64,000 bases of DNA from Pseudomonadales bacterium (GCA_019090455.1 JAHRWA010000074.1:157345-221344), one strand, 5' to 3'; counted from the stretch's first letter, positions 12,390 through 20,990 are shown. The notes: generated from the sequence alone by a model not told the origin. Numbers and translations are program-made.

Positions 12390-13472
12390 ATGAAACCGAA
12401 AATATTAGTTGATCTCTCTAAGGTTAAAAACCTGTTTAATGGATTAGGCCAATACAGTTTGTCACTGGGTAATGCTTTGTTAGATGGTGAAGATCAATCA
12501 TTGGATTTGACTCTCCTTATTCCTAAAAACCGAGTCTCTCTTTTTCCCAACTGTAGATCCTTTCATTGGAAAAATAACTTTTACAGAGATACGACTCCGC
12601 AATGGATGAAAGCTGTAGTAGCACCGAAATGGCCATATGATTGGTGGCATGTGACTGCGCAAGACTCGGGATTTTGGCCAGTGAATAAAGACACTCCCGT
12701 AATTTTCACGATTCATGATTTAAATTTTTTGAGGGAATGTGATGATGAGATTCATATTGCTAAAAAAATAGCGCATCTACAGGACCGAATCGATCAGTCA
12801 AAAATAGTAACGGTAATATCTGAATTTGTAGCGGATGAAGTCCGTTCGGTAATGAATCTGGAAGATAAGCCCTTAGAGGTTATACATAACGGCGGTTGTT
12901 TGACGAATGTAGATGTTGATTGCAGCCTACGAAAACAATATAAGCCTGGCCCTTTTTTATTTTCCATTGGTGAATGCCTACAAAAAAAGAACTTTCATGT
13001 ATTACTCCCATTATTGGAAAAATTACCGCAATACAATTTGTTCATCGCGGGGAAAAATACAACTGAATATGCGGATAAAGTTAGGGCTGATATTGATAGG
13101 TTAGGATTATCAGAACGAGTGCATTTAATCGGTGTTATTTCTCAGGAGGAGAAGTATATGCTTTATGAAAATTGCGAGGCTTTTTTGTTTCCCTCTTTGA
13201 CAGAAGGTTTTGGTTTGCCTGTTATTGAGGCGATGAGCTTCGGTAAGCCGGTATTCCTATCTAACAGTTCAAGCCTGCCTGAGATAGGAGGATCGGAGGC
13301 ATTCTATTGGGATTCATATGAAGTCGATCATATGTTAAGTGTCTTTAATCACGGAATGAAAGCAAAGAACGATGGTGAATTTGCTGCCAAGGTTAAGTCC
13401 TGGGCCAATCACTTCACATGGGAAGCATCCGCAAGTAAATATCTAAACCTTTATAGTCGGCTATTGGATTGA
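12390..13472 (+). CDS. Family 4 glycosyltransferase (GT-B)
   Basis: The 360-residue protein has the glycosyltransferase group 1 pattern: FTIHDLNFLRE and VISEFVADEV in the N-terminal half, then FSIGECLQKKNFHVLLPLL opening the second Rossmann domain and the nucleotide-sugar-binding LFPSLTEGFGLPVIEAM near residue 275 with the E-x7-E motif. It probably transfers a sugar to a lipid-linked glycan or lipopolysaccharide; specificity is unknown. It sits between the decayed and intact uvrD copies, 15 nt after the pseudogene stop, and has no strong Shine-Dalgarno. Confidence 0.85.
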   Translation: MKPKILVDLSKVKNLFNGLGQYSLSLGNALLDGEDQSLDLTLLIPKNRVSLFPNCRSFHWKNNFYRDTTPQWMKAVVAPKWPYDWWHVTAQDSGFWPVNKDTPVIFTIHDLNFLRECDDEIHIAKKIAHLQDRIDQSKIVTVISEFVADEVRSVMNLEDKPLEVIHNGGCLTNVDVDCSLRKQYKPGPFLFSIGECLQKKNFHVLLPLLEKLPQYNLFIAGKNTTEYADKVRADIDRLGLSERVHLIGVISQEEKYMLYENCEAFLFPSLTEGFGLPVIEAMSFGKPVFLSNSSSLPEIGGSEAFYWDSYEVDHMLSVFNHGMKAKNDGEFAAKVKSWANHFTWEASASKYLNLYSRLLD

Positions 13473-13491
13473 TTTCATAAGTACCTGGTTG

Positions 13492-14154
13492 ATTAGGCGA
13501 CGAAACATTTTTTTGTTAGAATGTTTCGATGGATATCAGTCATATTATTTCTTCATTAAATGAGCCTCAGCGACTGGCCGTTACTTCCGAAGCGGATCGC
13601 TTATTAGTGCTTGCTGGTGCGGGTAGCGGTAAAACACGAGTCTTAGTTCATCGGATTGCCTGGTTAATTCAGGCGGAAAATCATTCACCTTTTGAAATCT
13701 TGGCCGTTACCTTTACCAACAAAGCCGCGGCAGAAATGCGTTATCGAATTGAAGACTTGCTCAATATCCCCGTATCGGGAATGTGGGTAGGTACATTTCA
13801 CGGCTTGGCGCATAGATTGTTGCGAACTCATTGGCAAGATGCAAAGTTACCTCAGAGTTTTCAAATATTAGATTCTGATGATCAGCTACGATTGATTAAA
13901 CGCATCATGAAAGAGCAAGGTATCGATGATGCTCGTATACCGCCGAAGCAAGTTCAGTGGTATATCAATCATTGTAAAGATGAGGGGCGTCGGGCGGATC
14001 ATATTGAAGAGTTTGATATGATTGCTAAATGGCAATTACAAATTTACCATTCTTATGAAGATGCCTGTCAACGTGGTGGCATGGTGGATTTTGCAGAGCT
14101 CTTGTTAAGAGCGCATGAATTATGGCTACATAATCCAAAACTCCTAAAGCATTA
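13492..14154 (+). repeat. Direct repeat, copy 2 (start of intact uvrD)
   Basis: Counterpart of 11712-12374, about 90% identical with no gaps. It forms the leader and first 208 codons of the complete helicase gene. The two copies flank the GT4 gene as direct repeats 1780 nt apart, so recombination between them could delete that gene. Confidence 0.9.
13501..13528 (+). promoter_or_regulatory. Perfect inverted repeat abutting the uvrD start codon
   Basis: CGAAACATT (13501-13509) and AATGTTTCG (13520-13528) form a 9-bp perfect stem with a 10-nt loop; the ATG is the next base. No Shine-Dalgarno is visible. It could be an operator or an mRNA hairpin limiting translation. It does not match the enterobacterial LexA box (CTGT-N8-ACAG). 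The decayed copy keeps AAACATT/AATGTTT but has CAAAACATT on the left, breaking one outer pair. Confidence 0.55.
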
Positions 14155-15706
14155 TCAAGAACGGTTTCGGCATATTCTGGTGGATGAATTTCAAGATACC
14201 AACACCATACAAAATGCCTGGCTGCAGTTACTGACCACTGGCACCACTAATAAAATGACAATTGTAGGAGATGACGACCAATCAATTTACGGTTGGCGTG
14301 GCGCCCGAATTGAGCATATACAGGAATTTGATCGTGATTTCCCAAACGCAGACATTATTCGCTTAGAGCAAAACTACCGCTCTACGGGGGTTATATTAGC
14401 CGCAGCAAACAGTGTAATTCGAAAAAACGAAAGTCGCCTGGGAAAGGAGTTGTGGACGGAGGCTTCTGATGGCGACCTCATCACTGTCTATGCCGCATTT
14501 AACGAGTTGGATGAAGCAAGGTTTGTAGCGGAACAAATTCAAAACTGGGTCGACGATGGAAATAGCCGTAGTGAAGTGGCTATTCTTTATCGTTCAAACG
14601 CACAGTCACGGGTCATGGAAGAAGCATTACTCAGATGTAGTATTCCTTATCGGATTTACGGTGGTTTGCGGTTTTTCGATCGAGCTGAAATTAAGAATGC
14701 GATGTCCTATCTTAGATTAGTTGAATACAGAAATGATGATACGGCCTTTGAGAGAGTGGTGAATGTACCGCCCAGAGGTATCGGCAATCGTACTGTTGAA
14801 AAAGTACGAGAAGTGGCTCGAGACGAAGGTAGTAGTCTTTGGAGTGCGGCAATGAAGGTGGCGGAGGAAAAATTATTGCCCGCCCGTGCTGCCAATGCCA
14901 TAAAGGATTTCGTAGCATTAATAAATCTGTTAGATGAAAGTACACAGGGATTGGCTTTGTCAGAACAAGCAGAACATGTGATTGAATCATCGACTTTGTT
15001 AGCTCATCATAAAAATGAAAAGGGTGAAAAAGGGCAGACTCGTGTTGAAAATTTAAAGGAGCTGGTGAGTGCTTGCCAACAATTTGGTAGTGAAGTGGAG
15101 TTAGAAGGCGATCAATCCTTATTGAGTGCATTTGTGGACCATGCGGTGTTGGAGTCAGGGGAAGGCCAGGCGGATGAATTTGAAGACTCAGTTCAGTTGA
15201 TGACATTGCATTCTGCCAAAGGATTGGAGTTCCCAACCGTTTTTATGGTGGGTGTGGAGCAAGGGTTATTTCCGTCAAGAATGTCCATCGAGAGTTTAGA
15301 TAAAATAGAAGAAGAAAGACGATTGTGTTACGTGGGAATAACAAGAGCGATGAAACACCTGACAATTTGCTATGCAGAAAGTCGGCGTTTATACGGAAAA
15401 GAAACGCTCAACAGGCCCTCACAATTTTTACGCGAAATCCCAAAAGAAACAATGCAAGAAGTACGAGTTAATACAAGTGTGGTTCGACCCACTACGTTTA
15501 CAGCCGGTGGAACTAATGAATCTTCGGTTACTGAACATGATGGCGTATTTTATGAGATAGGACAGCAAGTGAGGCACAGCACCTTTGGTGAGGGTTATAT
15601 TTTAAATTGTGAAGGTAGTGGCCCGCGTGCACGTATAGAGGTTAATTTTGATCTAGAAGGCAATAAATGGCTAATGGCGCAATATGCAAAGCTAGAGATA
15701 CTGTAA
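13529..15706 (+). CDS. uvrD: DNA helicase II (UvrD/Rep superfamily 1A)
   Basis: 3'-5' DNA helicase for nucleotide excision and mismatch repair. The 725-residue protein has Walker A GAGSGKT (residues 30-36), TFTNKAAAEMR, motif II VDEFQDT (Asp219/Glu220), motif III GDDDQSIYGWRGA, QNYRS, and motif VI YVGITRA. The C-terminal HSTFGEGYI segment is the UvrD Tudor-like tail. The N-terminus MDISHIISSLNEPQR matches UvrD rather than Rep. Its 5' third is duplicated upstream as a pseudogene. Confidence 0.96.
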   Translation: MDISHIISSLNEPQRLAVTSEADRLLVLAGAGSGKTRVLVHRIAWLIQAENHSPFEILAVTFTNKAAAEMRYRIEDLLNIPVSGMWVGTFHGLAHRLLRTHWQDAKLPQSFQILDSDDQLRLIKRIMKEQGIDDARIPPKQVQWYINHCKDEGRRADHIEEFDMIAKWQLQIYHSYEDACQRGGMVDFAELLLRAHELWLHNPKLLKHYQERFRHILVDEFQDTNTIQNAWLQLLTTGTTNKMTIVGDDDQSIYGWRGARIEHIQEFDRDFPNADIIRLEQNYRSTGVILAAANSVIRKNESRLGKELWTEASDGDLITVYAAFNELDEARFVAEQIQNWVDDGNSRSEVAILYRSNAQSRVMEEALLRCSIPYRIYGGLRFFDRAEIKNAMSYLRLVEYRNDDTAFERVVNVPPRGIGNRTVEKVREVARDEGSSLWSAAMKVAEEKLLPARAANAIKDFVALINLLDESTQGLALSEQAEHVIESSTLLAHHKNEKGEKGQTRVENLKELVSACQQFGSEVELEGDQSLLSAFVDHAVLESGEGQADEFEDSVQLMTLHSAKGLEFPTVFMVGVEQGLFPSRMSIESLDKIEEERRLCYVGITRAMKHLTICYAESRRLYGKETLNRPSQFLREIPKETMQEVRVNTSVVRPTTFTAGGTNESSVTEHDGVFYEIGQQVRHSTFGEGYILNCEGSGPRARIEVNFDLEGNKWLMAQYAKLEIL

Positions 15707-15731
15707 GTGATAAGTGATTAAGGAGAAATGG

Positions 15732-16871
15732 ATGAAACGGCGCGAATTTGTAACAGCACTAGGAGTTGGTGCGGCAGCGACTACATTGGTAGCTTGTGGT
15801 GATAAAGAGAGTGAACAACTTGGCCTGAATAGCGACAATGCAACTGATTCGTCAGCCGCTAAGAGCGTCAATAAAAAACAAAAAATAAAATGGAAACTCG
15901 TCACCTCTTGGCCTAAAAACTTTCCTGGTCTCGGTACTGCCCCTGAAAATATGGCAAAGCTAGTGGAGCAAATGACAGGCGGCAATTTCCAGATCAAGGT
16001 TTACGGTGCGGGTGAACTTGTGCCAGCTATGGAGGTTTTTGATGCTGTCTCTCAAGGTACTGCGGAAATGGGTCATTCTGGCGCTTACTATTGGAAGGGA
16101 AAAATTCCAGCTGCACCTTTTTTCACTGCTGTGCCGTTTGGTATGACAGCTCAAGAGATTAATGCTTGGGTACATTATGGCGGCGGCTTAGATTTATGGC
16201 GCGAACTTTATAAACCCTTTGGTATTTTACCCGTGGCCGGTGGTAATACCGGGGTGCAAATGGCGGGATGGTATAATAAAGAAATAAACAGTATTGATGA
16301 TATAAAGGGGCTGAAGATGCGTATCCCTGGATTAGCGGGGGAGGTATGGGAGAAGTTAGGCGGTACCGCTGTACGCTTACCGGGAGGAGAACTTTTTACC
16401 TCACTACAAGCGGGCGCGATAGATGCGACTGAATGGGTGGGACCGTATAATGATTTGGCGTTTGGACTGCATAAAGCCGCTAAGTTTTATTACTACCCAG
16501 GATGGCATGAGCCGGGTGGAATGTTAGAGTTTGATATTAATCAAAAAGCGTATGATCAGCTTCCGGAAGATTATAAGCATATTTTGACGACGGCCTGCCG
16601 TGCGATAAATCAGGATATGTTGGATGAGTATACTGCACGCAATAACACAGCATTGACGGATTTAGTGGAAAAGCACAACGTACAAGTTAGGCGATTACCC
16701 GATGATGTGTTAATGCAATTGCGGAAGATATCAGAAGAAGTGGTAGCGGATGTGGCCCACACGGATGATCTTTCTAAGCGTATTTACGAGTCTTATCTCA
16801 AGTTTAAAAATAGTTCTAATGCTTATCATCAATTGTCCGAAAAAGCATATTTGAATGCTAGGGATATTTAA
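15732..16871 (+). CDS. TRAP transporter solute-binding protein (DctP family), Tat lipoprotein-like
   Basis: Periplasmic binding component of a tripartite ATP-independent transporter for organic (often carboxylate) substrates. The ATG at 15732 has AGGAG at 15721-15725; an upstream GTG at 15714 is less likely. The 379-residue protein starts MKRREFVTAL, a twin-arginine signal (Arg3-Arg4), and LVAC at 19-22 is a plausible lipobox. VTSWPKNFPGLGTAPENMA and TSLQAGAIDATEWVGPYND are typical of the TAXI/DctP group that binds 2-oxo or aromatic acids. The permeases lie about 0.5 kb away on the opposite strand. Confidence 0.9.
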   Translation: MKRREFVTALGVGAAATTLVACGDKESEQLGLNSDNATDSSAAKSVNKKQKIKWKLVTSWPKNFPGLGTAPENMAKLVEQMTGGNFQIKVYGAGELVPAMEVFDAVSQGTAEMGHSGAYYWKGKIPAAPFFTAVPFGMTAQEINAWVHYGGGLDLWRELYKPFGILPVAGGNTGVQMAGWYNKEINSIDDIKGLKMRIPGLAGEVWEKLGGTAVRLPGGELFTSLQAGAIDATEWVGPYNDLAFGLHKAAKFYYYPGWHEPGGMLEFDINQKAYDQLPEDYKHILTTACRAINQDMLDEYTARNNTALTDLVEKHNVQVRRLPDDVLMQLRKISEEVVADVAHTDDLSKRIYESYLKFKNSSNAYHQLSEKAYLNARDI

Positions 16872-16886
16872 CGCGTTAGATATCAG

Positions 16887-17291
16887 TTAAGCCTGGGGCA
16901 CCGACTGTGGCACGGGTCGTGTCCTACGGTTTTTATCGATAGCGACAAACGTAAATAACCCCTCGGTAACTTTTTGTTTTTCAATTTCATCGGGTTCACT
17001 AGACCAGACTTCAACTTGAATTCTCATGGAACTTCTACCGATATTGATTACCTTGGTATAGCAGCTGATGATCGCACCGACACTCACTGGAGATAAAAAA
17101 ATCATACTATCAATCGCGACTGTGACGACGCGTCCTCTTGCGAGTCGATTTGCGGTGACACAGCCTGCAATATCCATTTGAGATACTAGCCACCCGCCAA
17201 AAATATCGCCATTAGCATTGGCATCGGCAGGCATTGCGATGATTTGTAGTGCCAGTTGGCCTATAGGTGTGGGAATTTCATCTACGGACAT
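16887..17291 (-). CDS. Acyl-CoA thioesterase, YciA-like hotdog protein
   Basis: Hydrolyses acyl-CoA thioesters in the cytoplasm. The start at 17291 (MSVDEIPTP) is chosen because the family begins near there; a longer frame from 17402 would add 37 unrelated residues and overlap dctM. The 134 residues contain the hotdog signature MPADANANGDIFGGWLVSQMD with the catalytic Asp, and the SMIFLSPVSVG strand. A GAGAAAG purine tract precedes the start. The tail RRTRPVPQ is also typical. Confidence 0.88.
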   Translation of the reverse strand: MSVDEIPTPIGQLALQIIAMPADANANGDIFGGWLVSQMDIAGCVTANRLARGRVVTVAIDSMIFLSPVSVGAIISCYTKVINIGRSSMRIQVEVWSSEPDEIEKQKVTEGLFTFVAIDKNRRTRPVPQSVPQA

Positions 17292-17350
17292 GACTTTCTC
17301 GGGATCAGATTTTATTGTTGGTGATATCGTTTGATAGGGACGATAAATAA

Positions 17351-18748
17351 TTAAGGTGTACCGTAAACTATAGCAGGTAACCAAGTTGCCAGAGATGGCC
17401 ATAAAGATAACATCAATAGTAGCAATAACTGTATTCCGATAAAGGGAATGACTCCTCTGTAGATATCACCTGTGGACACCTCTTTGGGTGCGACGCCTCT
17501 TAAATAGAAAAGAGCAAACCCGAAGGGCGGTGTGAGAAAGGATGTTTGTAAATTAATTGCGATCATGATTCCTAGCCATACAGGATCAAGCCCCATGGTT
17601 AACAATATTGGTCCGACAATCGGCACGACTACAAAGGTGATTTCAATAAAGTCCAGAATAAATCCCAACAAGAAAATCACTAACATAACGACAAGAGTGG
17701 CTCCCACAACTCCACCAGGCATTTGCTCGAACGCGCTTTGAATGAGCTCATCCCCACCAAAGCCCCTAAAGACGAGAGAGAAAAATGTTGCACCGATTAA
17801 TATAAGAAATACCATGCTGGTGATTTGAGTGGTTGAGCGAGTGATTTCTTTGAGTGCATTTAAAGAGAGCTTCTTCTGGCTAAGTGCCAGTAATGTTGCA
17901 CCTACTGCTCCGACACCTGCTGCTTCTGTGGGGGTCGCTTTCCCTGTCAAGATGGAGCCCAATACGATTAGCATTAGTGAAATGGGTGGTACTAAGCCTT
18001 TTAAGAGTTGCTGTGCGAGGGATTGTGAGTGCTCGATATCGCTCTCATCGTAGGCAGGGGCGAGATTGGGTTTAAACCAGGAGAACAAGAATAGATAAAC
18101 TAGATACAAAAATACCAGCAACAAACCTGGAATGATGGCACCTAAAAAGAGATCACCAACGGAAATTGTTTTAGGTGAGAAGATTCCCATATCTAATTGG
18201 GCTTGCTGGTAAGCGCTGGATAGAACATCCCCGAGTAGAACTAAGGCGATTGATGGGGGTATGATTTGTCCTAATGTTCCTGTGGCGCAGATAGTGCCGG
18301 TGGCAAGAGAAGGATGGTAGCCTCGTTTTAGCATGGTGGGTAAAGAGAGTAGACCCATAGTCACTACAGTGGCGCCGACAATACCCGTGCTAGCCGCCAT
18401 TAGCATACCGACTAATGTCACGCTGATACCGAGTCCGCCCTTTACTCCACTAAATAAGCGAGCCATGGCTTCCAGTAAATTTTCCGCGAGTTTAGATTTC
18501 TCTAGCATCACGCCCATAAGGACGAAGAGTGGCACAGCGATTAGTGTCTGATTATTGATAATGCCAGATAATCGATTGGGTAGAGCCGATAAAAATGCGA
18601 TATCAAAGGTGTCAGTCAATATACCTATTACGGCACAAATGAGTGCAGTTCCACCCAATGATAATGCGACGGGATATCCCAGTAACAGCACTAGACAGAC
18701 GGCGAAGAACATCAATAGAGCGGCGTATTCTGACAATATCTCAACCAC
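17351..18748 (-). CDS. dctM: TRAP transporter large permease (DctM)
   Basis: The 465-residue protein has about twelve hydrophobic segments and belongs to the ion-transporter superfamily. It is the sodium/proton-coupled translocation subunit. Recognisable features include GYPVALSLGG near the N-terminus, ATGTLGQIIPPSIALVLLG and TPPFGFALFYLRGVAP. Its GTG start overlaps the dctQ stop codon by one base (TAGTG), indicating translational coupling. Confidence 0.93.
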   Translation of the reverse strand: MVEILSEYAALLMFFAVCLVLLLGYPVALSLGGTALICAVIGILTDTFDIAFLSALPNRLSGIINNQTLIAVPLFVLMGVMLEKSKLAENLLEAMARLFSGVKGGLGISVTLVGMLMAASTGIVGATVVTMGLLSLPTMLKRGYHPSLATGTICATGTLGQIIPPSIALVLLGDVLSSAYQQAQLDMGIFSPKTISVGDLFLGAIIPGLLLVFLYLVYLFLFSWFKPNLAPAYDESDIEHSQSLAQQLLKGLVPPISLMLIVLGSILTGKATPTEAAGVGAVGATLLALSQKKLSLNALKEITRSTTQITSMVFLILIGATFFSLVFRGFGGDELIQSAFEQMPGGVVGATLVVMLVIFLLGFILDFIEITFVVVPIVGPILLTMGLDPVWLGIMIAINLQTSFLTPPFGFALFYLRGVAPKEVSTGDIYRGVIPFIGIQLLLLLMLSLWPSLATWLPAIVYGTP

Positions 18749-19281
18749 TATAAATGTTGCTCCGGTTTTTCAGATGAAAATTCAATTTTATTGAGAAGAA
18801 ACATTAAGTTCTTAACAGACTCGGCGATACCTTGAAAAAGTAGTACCGAGCTTAAGATAATGATTAATGATTTTAATAGGTAGACGTAAGGCAATCCGCC
18901 GGCGTCAGAGGAACTCTCTCCCACGCTCCAGGATGCAGCAACATAGTCCCAACTAAACCAAAAGATGGCACAACATACGGGAATTAATAAAAACACGCCG
19001 CCTAACAGGTCCACTAGAGCTTGGCGTTTGGGTGAGAAATTACGATAAAAAATATCCACCCTGACGTGACCATTGTGTTTTAGGGTATAGCCGCTGGCTG
19101 TCATAAAGATAATGGCATGTAAGTAAGTGACAGATTCTTGTAAGGCGATAGAGCCTACATTGAAAATGTAGCGTAGTACCACGATTGAGAACATGGCCAC
19201 CATCATCAGCAGTGTCAACCAGGCAATTGATCGGCCTAGAAACTCAGACACAGTATCCATCAACTCGATAAGTTTTTTCAA
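18748..19281 (-). CDS. dctQ: TRAP transporter small permease (DctQ)
   Basis: The 177-residue protein has four predicted membrane helices and the family features LQESVTYLHAIIFMTASGYTL and the periplasm-facing HVRVDIFY segment. It pairs with DctM as the membrane unit of the transporter. It is the first gene of the leftward pair; the binding protein is on the opposite strand, which is unusual since P, Q and M are often in one operon. Confidence 0.92.
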   Translation of the reverse strand: MKKLIELMDTVSEFLGRSIAWLTLLMMVAMFSIVVLRYIFNVGSIALQESVTYLHAIIFMTASGYTLKHNGHVRVDIFYRNFSPKRQALVDLLGGVFLLIPVCCAIFWFSWDYVAASWSVGESSSDAGGLPYVYLLKSLIIILSSVLLFQGIAESVKNLMFLLNKIEFSSEKPEQHL

Positions 19282-19401
19282 AATTCAGCCCATTGTATGC
19301 GAGGCGGGGATTATATCACTGGTTTAAGAGAGGCGAAAAAATATTATGTGGGAAGAGTTTGGTGGATAACTCTTGTGATGGGATTATTGAATTAATTCTA
19401 G

Positions 19402-19977
19402 TTAATTAAATAATTTTGACCAAAAGCCAGCTTCTTTTTTCTTGTCCTTGTTCGTGCCGGGTTCGCTGTCCTTATCGCTTTCTTCTGCAGCAGCTTTCTT
19501 TTTCATTTCTGTCTGATAGTTTGTGATAGCTTCCCTAGTATGATCGTTCAAAATTGCCCAATATCGTTTGTGTCGCTCTTTGGCTGGGGTATCTCTAAGA
19601 GCCTGGACGTCGGGTTTGAAGTCTTCTTGATTGATTTTTTTTAGTAGTTTTCCACAAGCCACAACTAAACAATATTCCAGTAGTTTTTCTTCCGCAGCAT
19701 ATTTGCGGTCAGAAGCTTCAGCGGTATTCACCTCTTTTTTGTAGTACAGAGGATCATAGGGAGATATCTCTGTTTCGAGATCATTTTTTAGATGCTTTAA
19801 AATAGATTGCCGTTTTGCAATTTGGGTTATAGGATGATTTTTGCCATTTTCATCCAACATTTTTTTAACTGAACGACTACCAGCTATTAAGCCTTTGATA
19901 CCAATAAGATCGGCATGCTTATCAATGTCAAAATTCTCTTGGTCTAGCGGCAAACCAAATAGTTTTTGGATATCCAA
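19402..19977 (-). CDS. Hypothetical protein, charged, 191 residues
   Basis: I do not recognise a family. The protein is soluble, with no signal peptide or membrane segment. It has a mostly helical, Lys/Glu/Asp-rich composition, one conserved-looking hydrophobic stretch (LLEYCLVVACGKLLKKI, about residues 108-124), and a low-complexity charged linker before the C-terminal tail GFWSKLFN. An aromatic C-terminal tail after a flexible linker resembles a short peptide motif for docking on a partner; this is inference. GGGAGGATC upstream provides a ribosome site. Confidence 0.6.
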   Translation of the reverse strand: MDIQKLFGLPLDQENFDIDKHADLIGIKGLIAGSRSVKKMLDENGKNHPITQIAKRQSILKHLKNDLETEISPYDPLYYKKEVNTAEASDRKYAAEEKLLEYCLVVACGKLLKKINQEDFKPDVQALRDTPAKERHKRYWAILNDHTREAITNYQTEMKKKAAAEESDKDSEPGTNKDKKKEAGFWSKLFN

Positions 19978-20327
19978 TGGGATCCTCCCTAATACCTCGA
20001 ACTACTAAAGCGTATCCATTTGCTAATTTCAAAACACCAAAAAAATAAAGGACACGCCATTACTGTTAAGAATAGACTGTTAACAGGTGAATTCTAGGCA
20101 TATTGTGGATTGTTTTATTTATCACTGGGTTACAAGTGGGAATTAGTTACGTGTTAGAATGTATGATTTGGCTAATTTCTAGTTTTACTTTCGGGTAATA
20201 GTAAAAAGGTTGAGGGGCCGAGTAGTAGGGTTTACTCGGCTGAATTAATTGAAGGGGGATTGATGTCACCTTATTTATATTTTTGTCATTGCCTCATCTT
20301 AGCGTTAGTGAAGGTGACGTTTTTAAT
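19978..20327. other. 350-nt intergenic region with hairpins, no gene seen
   Basis: No open frame is convincing. It contains GCCGAGTA/TACTCGGC (20217-20224 and 20233-20240), a perfect 8-bp stem with an 8-nt loop; TTTTACT/AGTAAAA (20183-20189 and 20200-20206); a direct repeat of ACTGTTAA near 20060-20080; and GTCACCT/AGGTGAC (20265-20271 and 20312-20318) followed on the plus strand by GTTTTT. Together these could be the 3' part of an unannotated plus-strand small RNA, but no good promoter was found. Confidence 0.35.
20265..20324 (+). terminator. Possible plus-strand terminator without an upstream gene
   Basis: GTCACCT at 20265-20271 pairs with AGGTGAC at 20312-20318 across a 40-nt internal segment, followed by GTTTTT. 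The loop is long, so this is weak. No plus-strand protein gene precedes it within 3 kb, so if real it would terminate a small RNA or antisense transcript. Confidence 0.2.
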
Positions 20328-20546
20328 TTATTCGCAGTTGATTAATTCTGTTTTCAAGCATTCCAATGCGCCTATCATTTCTAGAGATGAAAAGTCAGGA
20401 GCTTGAATTTCAAAATCAGTCTCACTATTTCTTAAAACGACAGCTGCAATAGAGGTTAAAGTACCTGCTTTTGCTTCCATCATTAGAGTTTCAAGCATGT
20501 CAATTAGCTCGGAATTAGGTTTGCCAATGCCAACAACTTCGCCCAT
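20328..20546 (-). CDS. Small hypothetical protein
   Basis: The start at 20546 (MGEVVGIGKPN, 72 residues) is preferred because GAGG lies nine bases upstream; a start six codons earlier at 20564 has no ribosome site. Composition is amphipathic and helical, with no membrane segment or known motif: SELIDMLETLMMEAKAG followed by a short beta-like AAVVLRN. I do not recognise a family. Length and the purine-rich leader make it a plausible real gene. Confidence 0.5.
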   Translation of the reverse strand: MGEVVGIGKPNSELIDMLETLMMEAKAGTLTSIAAVVLRNSETDFEIQAPDFSSLEMIGALECLKTELINCE

Positions 20547-20990
20547 TTTTCTATACCTCTGCATAGATTTAGAGTGTGTTATTTATAGTTTATAGTTATT
20601 AAAAAATCGTTTTATAGACTCATGATGTCGTTATTTTAGAGTGTTCAATTTGACGTCATGTGCCCTATTCTAACAGATAGAGGGGGTGAATGATGTAATG
20701 TGAATTGTGTGCTATTTGTGCATTTCTCGTGGTCGGAGAGACTTTATTGTAGAATTACAACTTGGTTGTACTTGGTGTTTAAGTTAAATCTAGATAACGT
20801 ATTTATGACTATGAATTGCATGAAGTTAGTGAGTTAGTTGCTAAATTAATTACAATAAAAAAGGAAATTCGTTTTTTATCCTTCCGGTTACATTGTAATC
20901 CAAGAGCTACATTGGCAATCGCAATTGTAATACCCTTGATTAATGAAGGGACTTGGGGTGGGGTAAGAGCGTCTATAAGAGACTAAAGTG
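20547..20990. other. 444-nt intergenic region with palindromes, no gene seen
   Basis: AT-rich, no convincing gene. CATGATGTC (20621-20629) and GACGTCATG (20652-20660) form an inverted repeat with one mismatch, upstream of the leftward small gene. TTGTAGAATTACAA at 20747-20760 is a short palindrome. A-rich/T-rich hairpins lie near 20857-20886, where the minus strand reads AAGGA...TCCTTTTTT, a weak terminator for the leftward gene at 20991. CCCTT/AAGGG at 20935-20952 is another small stem. Confidence 0.35.
20857..20886 (-). terminator. Weak terminator-like hairpin after the NinX-like gene
   Basis: On the minus strand a 5-bp stem AAGGA/TCCTT is followed by a run of T (TTTTTT). It lies about 105 nt beyond the stop of the leftward gene at 20991. 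The stem is short, so confidence is low. Confidence 0.25.

Noticed and set aside
11712-14154. Transposon or insertion sequence around the GT4 gene
   Set aside because: There is no transposase or terminal inverted repeat; the flanks are uvrD sequence in direct orientation.
14712-15236. 174-codon open frame on the minus strand inside uvrD
   Set aside because: Antisense to conserved helicase motifs, with no ribosome site and a composition typical of a shadow frame.
17292-17402. Longer N-terminus of the YciA-like thioesterase
   Set aside because: The extra 37 residues do not resemble the family and would overlap dctM by 52 nt.
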